A DNA stretch of 6,936 nucleotides, from the NCBI GenBank assembly GCA_012798025.1, contig JAAZNX010000136.1:1-6936 (forward strand), read 5' to 3'. The stretch comes from Methanothrix sp. (GTDB lineage: Archaea > Halobacteriota > Methanosarcinia > Methanotrichales > Methanotrichaceae). The notes under the pieces are model-generated. The model saw only the letters and a program-made list of their open reading frames with translations, was not told the origin of the DNA and did no database searches. Of the stretch, positions 1-4,201 are shown piece by piece. Positions within the stretch are counted from its first letter, which is position 1. The number at the start of each line of letters is the position of its first letter. The translations under genes and the position numbers were made by a program.

Positions 1-1
1 A

Positions 2-1504
2 ATATTATATTTCGTAGGCCTGATGGCCATTGGAGCTCTGGCCTCGAAGAAGATCAAGAACTCAGAGGACTTCCTTGTGGCAGGAAGAAATCTGGGCTTC
101 TGGACCTTTACGCTTCTGGTTGTGGCCAGCATCTGCAGCGGTATGACGATCCTTGGAGTCGCAGGCTTGGGTTTTGCCACAGGCTGGCCAAGCATCTGGG
201 AGCAGATATTCGTGCCGCTGTCCGCTGCAGTGTGCATACTGTTCTTCGGGACAAAGCTCCATGCCGTTTCAGCCAAAACTGGTTATGTGACGGTACAGGA
301 CTATTTTGCTCACAGATTCTACAGTCCCAAGGGAATTCGCGGCACATCAGCAATCATAGGAATTCTGATATCAATAATCTACCTTGTAGGGCAGTACATC
401 TCCATCAGCATGGTCCTATCATGGCTCTTCAAGATACCTTATCAATGGGCACTGTTGATAGGAGCAGTCATCGTCATGGGCTACACCATCCTGGGCGGGT
501 TGTACGCCATAGGCATGGCCTCCCTGGTACAGGGCATAATGATATTATTGGGTGTGCTGCTCGTCGGTCCTGTCGTCATTATGGCTGCAGGTGGCATGAC
601 TCACATCAACACCGTCTTGGCAGGCATCGACGTCAACATGACGCATCTATGGTATCCTCAGATACATCCGCCTTACGCCAAGTACGCCTTCCTGACGCCT
701 GAGTACCTGGCGTCTTTCTTCTTCCTGCTCACTTTCGGCCTTGCTGCAGCTCCGCATGTGGTGAACAACGTCCTGGCTGCAAGGGACTTCAAATACTTCA
801 GGTGGGCGCCTCTGGCGGCTTTCGTTATCTACGCAGTGATCATGTATCTGTGTAAGATATCCGGTTTTGCTGCTCTGTCAATGGTGCATGATAAGATGAT
901 AACCATGCCAACAGGAGTTGCCAACCCCTCGGACTACTGCTTTATCGTAGCTGCGCAATACGTCTTCCCAGGCATATTTGCTCCTCTGGTCGCCATAATC
1001 GTCCTGTCGGCTGTCATGTCCACTACGGACAGGCTGATGCTGACAATCGGAAGCTACGTGAGCTGGGATGTTTACAAGCAATTCATAAACCCGGATGCTT
1101 CAGAGGAGGCGATCACATTGCTCAGCAGGGCTGCAATTTTGTTCTCCACTCTCATCACCCTTTATCTGGCCTGGTCCAATCCGCCGGAGCTCCTGGCCTG
1201 GCTCATCTGGATGGCCATAGGTGTTATGCTTGCCTGCTTTGTGACCCCGCTGTTTGCCGGTCTGTACTGGCGAAGGGCCACCCGCGAGGGCGCGATAGCT
1301 TCCATGATCGTGGGTCTGGTAGGAGTCTTCGCCTTCAGCTACTGGGCGAAGTACATTGCTGCCATGCCCATGCACCCCAGCATTTACGGATTCGCGCTAT
1401 CGGTGGTAGCAATGATATTTGTGAGTCTGATCACCAAGAAGCCACCCGAGAAGGTGCTGGAGGAGACAAATACTGGAATGTACATCCGCAAGTTTCGGCG
1501 TTAG
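2..1504 (+). CDS. Sodium:solute symporter (SSS family), 5' partial
   Basis: Sodium-coupled transporter of the SSS family (relatives include PutP, ActP/acetate permeases and vSGLT), acting in the cytoplasmic membrane. The frame is open from base 2, and the codons before the ATG at base 23 encode hydrophobic residues (ILYFVGL) continuous with it. The ATG is therefore probably internal to helix 1 and the true start lies upstream of the window. Residues counted from that ATG: the family-typical N-terminal stretch SEDFLVAGR (14-22) follows helix 1; a TM segment with SGMTILG (39-45) follows; the GLAAAPH loop motif lies at 239-245 with a charged RD at 254-255; AVMSTTD lies at 330-336. In that last motif A330, S333 and T334 match the Na+-binding A-x-x-S-S/T pattern of the helix corresponding to vSGLT TM8. 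About a dozen further hydrophobic helices are visible, and the tail is short and basic. Roughly 500 residues is normal for the family. The substrate cannot be read from sequence. A small carboxylate such as acetate is a reasonable guess for an aceticlastic methanogen, but that is inference. Confidence 0.9.
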   Translation: MLYFVGLMAIGALASKKIKNSEDFLVAGRNLGFWTFTLLVVASICSGMTILGVAGLGFATGWPSIWEQIFVPLSAAVCILFFGTKLHAVSAKTGYVTVQDYFAHRFYSPKGIRGTSAIIGILISIIYLVGQYISISMVLSWLFKIPYQWALLIGAVIVMGYTILGGLYAIGMASLVQGIMILLGVLLVGPVVIMAAGGMTHINTVLAGIDVNMTHLWYPQIHPPYAKYAFLTPEYLASFFFLLTFGLAAAPHVVNNVLAARDFKYFRWAPLAAFVIYAVIMYLCKISGFAALSMVHDKMITMPTGVANPSDYCFIVAAQYVFPGIFAPLVAIIVLSAVMSTTDRLMLTIGSYVSWDVYKQFINPDASEEAITLLSRAAILFSTLITLYLAWSNPPELLAWLIWMAIGVMLACFVTPLFAGLYWRRATREGAIASMIVGLVGVFAFSYWAKYIAAMPMHPSIYGFALSVVAMIFVSLITKKPPEKVLEETNTGMYIRKFRR

Positions 1505-1526
1505 CCTGCTCCCATGGGCAGGCTAA
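1501..1526 (+). terminator. Inverted repeat spanning the symporter stop codon
   Basis: TTAGCCTGC (1501-1509) is exactly complementary to GCAGGCTAA (1518-1526). The stem can grow by one T-G and one C-G pair to leave a CCAT tetraloop. The TAG stop (1502-1504) is in the left arm. No T-run follows, so this does not match either a bacterial intrinsic terminator or the archaeal oligo-T type. It may instead protect the 3' end or aid release of the symporter mRNA before the tRNA gene. The structure is certain as sequence; its function is inferred. Confidence 0.45.
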
Positions 1527-1534
1527 GCGATAAG

Positions 1535-1544
1535 ATCTAATATC
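1535..1544 (+). promoter_or_regulatory. Possible TATA box for tRNA-Val
   Basis: The A/T-rich stretch ATCTAATATC is centred about 29 bases before the mature 5' end of the tRNA. This fits an archaeal TBP site driving transcription that starts at or just before base 1569. It is the only A/T-rich block between the symporter stop and the tRNA. The match to consensus is only moderate. Confidence 0.35.
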
Positions 1545-1568
1545 ACGAAGGGATAGTGAATTCGGACA

Positions 1569-1642
1569 GGGCCCGTGGTCTAGCTGGTTATGACATCGCC
1601 CTTACACGGCGGGGATCACGCGTTCAAATCGCGTCGGGCCCA
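1569..1642 (+). tRNA. tRNA-Val (anticodon UAC)
   Basis: A complete cloverleaf can be folded by hand. The acceptor stem pairs GGGCCCG (1569-1575) with CGGGCCC (1635-1641), all seven pairs Watson-Crick, and the discriminator base is A (1642). The D arm is GTC/GAC with the usual AGCTGGTTAT-type loop. The anticodon stem TCGCC (1596-1600) pairs with GGCGG (1608-1612) around the loop CTTACAC, giving anticodon TAC (1603-1605), which reads GUA and, with wobble, other valine codons. The T arm is ACGCG/CGCGT with loop TTCAAAT. CCA is not encoded and would be added by the CCA-adding enzyme. There is no intron. The gene ends 9 bases from the stop of the convergent membrane-protein gene. Confidence 0.95.
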
Positions 1643-1647
1643 TATCA

Positions 1648-1652
1648 TTTTT
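1648..1652 (+). terminator. Oligo-T terminator of tRNA-Val
   Basis: Five T residues follow the tRNA at a distance of 5 bases. Archaeal RNA polymerase terminates on such runs, so this is the natural 3' end of the tRNA precursor. The run touches the stop codon of the opposite-strand gene: the TGA of the DUF4010 gene reads as TCA at 1652-1654 on the plus strand. Confidence 0.5.
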
Positions 1653-2914
1653 CAGATTAGAAAGACTGCAAGCAACCCTGCGATTGCCATCGGCACAAAG
1701 ATGACTGCAACCTTGTTGCCGAACTCGACGCTGCCAAGGATGTATGCTATTGCAAGCTTGACCAATGTGTTGGTTATGGCTGCAAGAGCAATTGATGTGA
1801 CCGCCACATTTGGATTTACTGTTGATTGGGCAAGCGTTGCCATGGATAGGGTTATGGCATCGACATCCGCAAGGCCTGCGATGATGCTCGCTGCGTAAGT
1901 CCCGGCGTTGCCAAAGTAGAGGCTCGCGAGCTTCGAGGCTAAAAGCACAATGGCGAAGAGAGCGCCGAACTTCAACGCGGGGACAATTCTGAAGGGATCT
2001 TTTATCACTACATCTCTTCCTTTGATCGGACGTTTCCTGATCATCAGCAGGTATGATAGGACTACGCCCACAATCGTCATAATCACGAGAGGCGGCAGGA
2101 GCGAGATGAATAGAGCTCTATTCACCACCAGCACTATGAAGAGAACCCTTGGAAACATGGTGCAGCTTGCAATCGCCGTGGCGAAGGCTGCAGAGGGGGC
2201 GATCTCTCTGTTCTCTTTTGCTTCAGATGCCATGGCAGATGCCAAAGCTGTACTAGAGGCGATGCCTCCCAAAATGCCTGTCAGGCTCAGGCCCCTCTCA
2301 GTGCCCAGAATGCGGATCAGTACATAGCCTACGTAGCCGATGAGGCTGACCAATACAACGAAGAGCCAGATTTGTCTTGGATTTAGGACGCCCCAGGGGT
2401 CAGGCGGCGTTTCAGGCAGCAGCGGATAGATCACAAGGGCTATTATTCCCATTTTGAGGGTATCCAGCAGGTCGGTCTCGCTCAGAGCCTCGACATAACG
2501 GTGTGTGATTGCTCGCGTGGCCAGGATCCAAGTGGTAAGGATGGCCAAGGCTACAGCCAATTGGATGCTGTCTGGAAAACTGCTGAGCATTCCAAGGACA
2601 AAGGTAACTACTGCGGCTACTGCACCTGTAAAATCGATTCTGCCAAGAGCTGTGACGGACGAGGCATAGCCTGCGCCAACGAGGATGGTAAAGGTGGCCA
2701 AAGCTGCGATAGCAAAGCCAGAGCCATATTCGACAGATAGCGTCGCAGATAGAGCACCAAGCAGAGCAATCAAGATAAAGGTGCGCAGCCCTGCTACTCC
2801 TCGAACATTATCCTCAGCTAGACGGCGCTGGCGTTCTGTGCCGATGAGAGCACCGATGAGCAGGGATACGAGAAAGGGATAGATGTCAACAAAGTTCATC
2901 ACATAATTCGCCAT
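1652..2914 (-). CDS. MgtC/DUF4010 family multi-pass membrane protein
   Basis: 420 residues, almost entirely hydrophobic helices joined by short loops, so an integral cytoplasmic-membrane protein. The N-terminal part resembles MgtC/SapB: LLIGALIGTERQRR at 18-31 and GLRTF at 42-46, then several helices to about 135. From about 150 on it matches the DUF4010 pattern: YPLLP at 163-167, NPRQIW at 178-183, the small-residue block GGIASSTA at 216-223, GLADVDAIT at 347-355 and NTLVK at 382-386. The two-part architecture and length are usual for this family (COG3174-like). Biochemical function is not established; MgtC itself is linked to Mg2+ limitation, but transport should not be assumed here. The ATG at 2914 is preceded only by a weak TGGA. 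A second ATG at 2899 would also work, and the A/T-rich block at about 2922-2935 is placed to give a nearly leaderless transcript from it. The gene may alternatively be read through from scpB, 53 bases upstream. No T-rich terminator is seen on its own strand before the tRNA. Confidence 0.88.
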   Translation of the reverse strand: MANYVMNFVDIYPFLVSLLIGALIGTERQRRLAEDNVRGVAGLRTFILIALLGALSATLSVEYGSGFAIAALATFTILVGAGYASSVTALGRIDFTGAVAAVVTFVLGMLSSFPDSIQLAVALAILTTWILATRAITHRYVEALSETDLLDTLKMGIIALVIYPLLPETPPDPWGVLNPRQIWLFVVLVSLIGYVGYVLIRILGTERGLSLTGILGGIASSTALASAMASEAKENREIAPSAAFATAIASCTMFPRVLFIVLVVNRALFISLLPPLVIMTIVGVVLSYLLMIRKRPIKGRDVVIKDPFRIVPALKFGALFAIVLLASKLASLYFGNAGTYAASIIAGLADVDAITLSMATLAQSTVNPNVAVTSIALAAITNTLVKLAIAYILGSVEFGNKVAVIFVPMAIAGLLAVFLI

Positions 2915-2921
2915 TCCACTA

Positions 2922-2935
2922 GTTAATAATTTTTA
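2922..2935 (-). promoter_or_regulatory. A/T-rich block, possible TATA box for the DUF4010 gene
   Basis: On the minus strand this reads TAAAAATTATTAAC, the most A/T-rich stretch in the scpB-DUF4010 gap. A start site about 25 bases downstream would fall near bases 2900-2906. That is inside the annotated first codons but just ahead of the second ATG (2899), consistent with leaderless initiation there. Positional reasoning only. Confidence 0.25.
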
Positions 2936-2967
2936 CTGGTCGAACTTTTCGCAAAGTTGGATCCTCG

Positions 2968-4002
2968 CTATTTGGAGGGCTTCAGGATTCTTTCGTAGCG
3001 CTGCACCACTCTCTCCAGGATATCCATATCATATGGCTGGTGAGCAGGCACCTGGATGTCCGCATCCATCTTCGCAGAATCTGGGGCTGCACGTAGGCCG
3101 TCCTCCTGAACTGCAATGCGAAGATCGCGGGCTATGTCCTCGATCATAGGAGTCAGCGGCTTGATAGGCTTGGCGCTCTTTGCCCTTTCCCTGAATCTGT
3201 GTAGCAGTGAGTCCACCTCGGCCACAAGCGGCTCGACATCTCCTGATCCTGCTGCCTGGCATATCCTCTCAGCGCTATTCTTTAGCTGGGAAAGCGTGCG
3301 AATGCTCGCCTCCAGAATCTCGCCAGAGTAATGCTCCCTCACCCGATCTGCATAGCCTGGGGCCAGAACGAGAAGCTCTATCTCCTTCAACTTCGACAGG
3401 TCCTCAGCCTTTGGATTGTAAGGGTTTACTACTATGAAGTCAAGGCCCAAGCGCAGTGCCAGGCTCTTGTACATGGGCGAGACGCCGATCAGCTTCTTGT
3501 CCTTGAGCAGTGCCCTTCTCACAGCCTGTGGATTGCATGATTCTAGGCCAAAGTAATCGGCAAAGGCTCTGGTCGTTGTGAGGAGCTTGGTTCTTCCTAT
3601 CTTTTCGGCACTGATGAGCCCTCTTTTCTCCAACTCCTTCACATGAACGTAGCTCTTGTTGCCCCTGATCTCTACCAGATCGCTTTGCTTGAGAGGCTGC
3701 TTGTATGCGATAATGGCCAGAGTTCTGATGAGCGGCGCCTCGATCTCCCTGGGGGCCAGTGGGACGACCACACGGGCCAGACGCGATCGAACCTGCATTG
3801 CGAAACCATCGCCGATGTCCTTGACCTCAAGGCCGGAGGCGCGAAGGTTGTATTCAGCCGCAAGGTCCATAGCCTCGGAGCGTGCTCGTTCCTCGGAGAG
3901 GCCCGAGAGATCTGCCAGCTCCCTGAGTGTGAGCGTTCTGCCTGCAGCAAAGAGCGCAGCTTCGATAATGGCTTTTGCATCAAAAGCTTGAGAGTCCACC
4001 AT
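2968..4002 (-). CDS. scpB: Segregation and condensation protein ScpB, with long C-terminal extension
   Basis: ScpB binds ScpA (kleisin) and with SMC forms the complex that compacts and segregates chromosomes. I place the start at the ATG at 4002, giving 344 residues. GAGGGA at 4006-4011 is a good ribosome-binding site five bases before it, whereas the longer frame would need a TTG at 4026. The first winged-helix domain covers about residues 8-72 (ALFAAGR, LADLSGLS). The second covers about 80-153 and carries the family hallmarks: LAIIAYKQP at 95-103, IRG at 112-114, and GRTKLLTT followed by FADYFGL ending at 153. Bacterial ScpB ends soon after this point. Here another 190 or so residues follow, including an alternating hydrophobic stretch (LDFIVVNPYNP, then LLVLAPGYADR), a helical Leu/Arg-rich part, and a basic C-terminal helix ending in KPSK. 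I do not recognise that extension. No scpA or smc gene is adjacent in the window. The DUF4010 gene follows on the same strand after 53 bases, possibly in one transcript. Confidence 0.92.
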   Translation of the reverse strand: MVDSQAFDAKAIIEAALFAAGRTLTLRELADLSGLSEERARSEAMDLAAEYNLRASGLEVKDIGDGFAMQVRSRLARVVVPLAPREIEAPLIRTLAIIAYKQPLKQSDLVEIRGNKSYVHVKELEKRGLISAEKIGRTKLLTTTRAFADYFGLESCNPQAVRRALLKDKKLIGVSPMYKSLALRLGLDFIVVNPYNPKAEDLSKLKEIELLVLAPGYADRVREHYSGEILEASIRTLSQLKNSAERICQAAGSGDVEPLVAEVDSLLHRFRERAKSAKPIKPLTPMIEDIARDLRIAVQEDGLRAAPDSAKMDADIQVPAHQPYDMDILERVVQRYERILKPSK

Positions 4003-4005
4003 CAA

Positions 4006-4011
4006 TCCCTC
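4006..4011 (-). promoter_or_regulatory. Ribosome-binding site deciding the scpB start
   Basis: GAGGGA on the minus strand, with GAGG five bases before the ATG at 4002. It supports that ATG over the in-frame TTG eight codons upstream, which would place this site inside the coding region. Confidence 0.6.
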
Positions 4012-4069
4012 TTCTTGAATATGCAAATCCAGCTTTAAGCTTGTGCCCAGGATGAATCACGTCAAACGT

Positions 4070-4090
4070 CGAGATAAATCCTTATACTGG
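4070..4090. promoter_or_regulatory. Divergent scpB / propeller-gene promoter region
   Basis: The 136 bases between the scpB start and the propeller-protein start must hold both promoters unless either gene is read from afar. On the plus strand CTTATACTGG (4081-4090) is a plausible TATA box about 50 bases before the ATG at 4139, giving a leader of roughly 30 bases. On the minus strand TTTATC (about 4073-4078) could serve scpB with a leader near 50 bases. The two boxes nearly abut, so the two directions may compete for TBP/TFB. Tentative. Confidence 0.35.
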
Positions 4091-4138
4091 TTCGCCAGAG
4101 CAATTCAATACTTCATTGACAGATCGCAGAGTGATGAG

Positions 4139-4201
4139 ATGCAGAAGGTAAGCTTGATCATGATGGTGGCGCTCCTCATTGCGGGCACTGCCAGCGGGGC
4201 A
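4139..4201 (+). other. Signal peptide of the propeller protein
   Basis: One early lysine (K3) is followed by an uncharged hydrophobic core at about residues 4-16 and a small-residue end TASGA (17-21). A signal peptidase I-type cut after G20 or A21 would release a mature protein starting near AEFGKERP. There is no lipobox cysteine, so it is probably not a lipoprotein. It supports export by the Sec pathway and fixes the start at 4139; the nearby ATG at 4134 is out of frame. Confidence 0.8.

Noticed and set aside
23..25. ATG at base 23 as the true start of the symporter
   Set aside because: The frame is open to the left edge, the preceding codons encode hydrophobic residues of helix 1, and no ribosome-binding site precedes the ATG. 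The gene is cut by the window.
1569..1642. tRNA-Val as an integration site for a mobile element
   Set aside because: No second copy of the tRNA 3' end, no integrase and no compositional break were seen in the window.
1590..1898. Plus-strand ORF of 102 residues overlapping the tRNA and the DUF4010 gene
   Set aside because: It begins inside the tRNA and is antisense to a clear membrane-protein gene. No start signal or recognisable domain.
2943..2958. Inverted repeat AACTTT-tcgc-AAAGTT after scpB as a terminator
   Set aside because: Only six pairs, A/T-rich, with no T-run on the minus strand. Too weak to call.
4026..4026. TTG start giving a 352-residue ScpB
   Set aside because: The ATG at 4002 has a well-spaced GAGGGA, which lies inside the longer reading, and the extra eight residues look like translated leader.
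4032..4043. Near-palindrome AGCTT-T-AAGCT upstream of scpB as an operator
   Set aside because: Very short and could arise by chance; no second copy or partner site was found.
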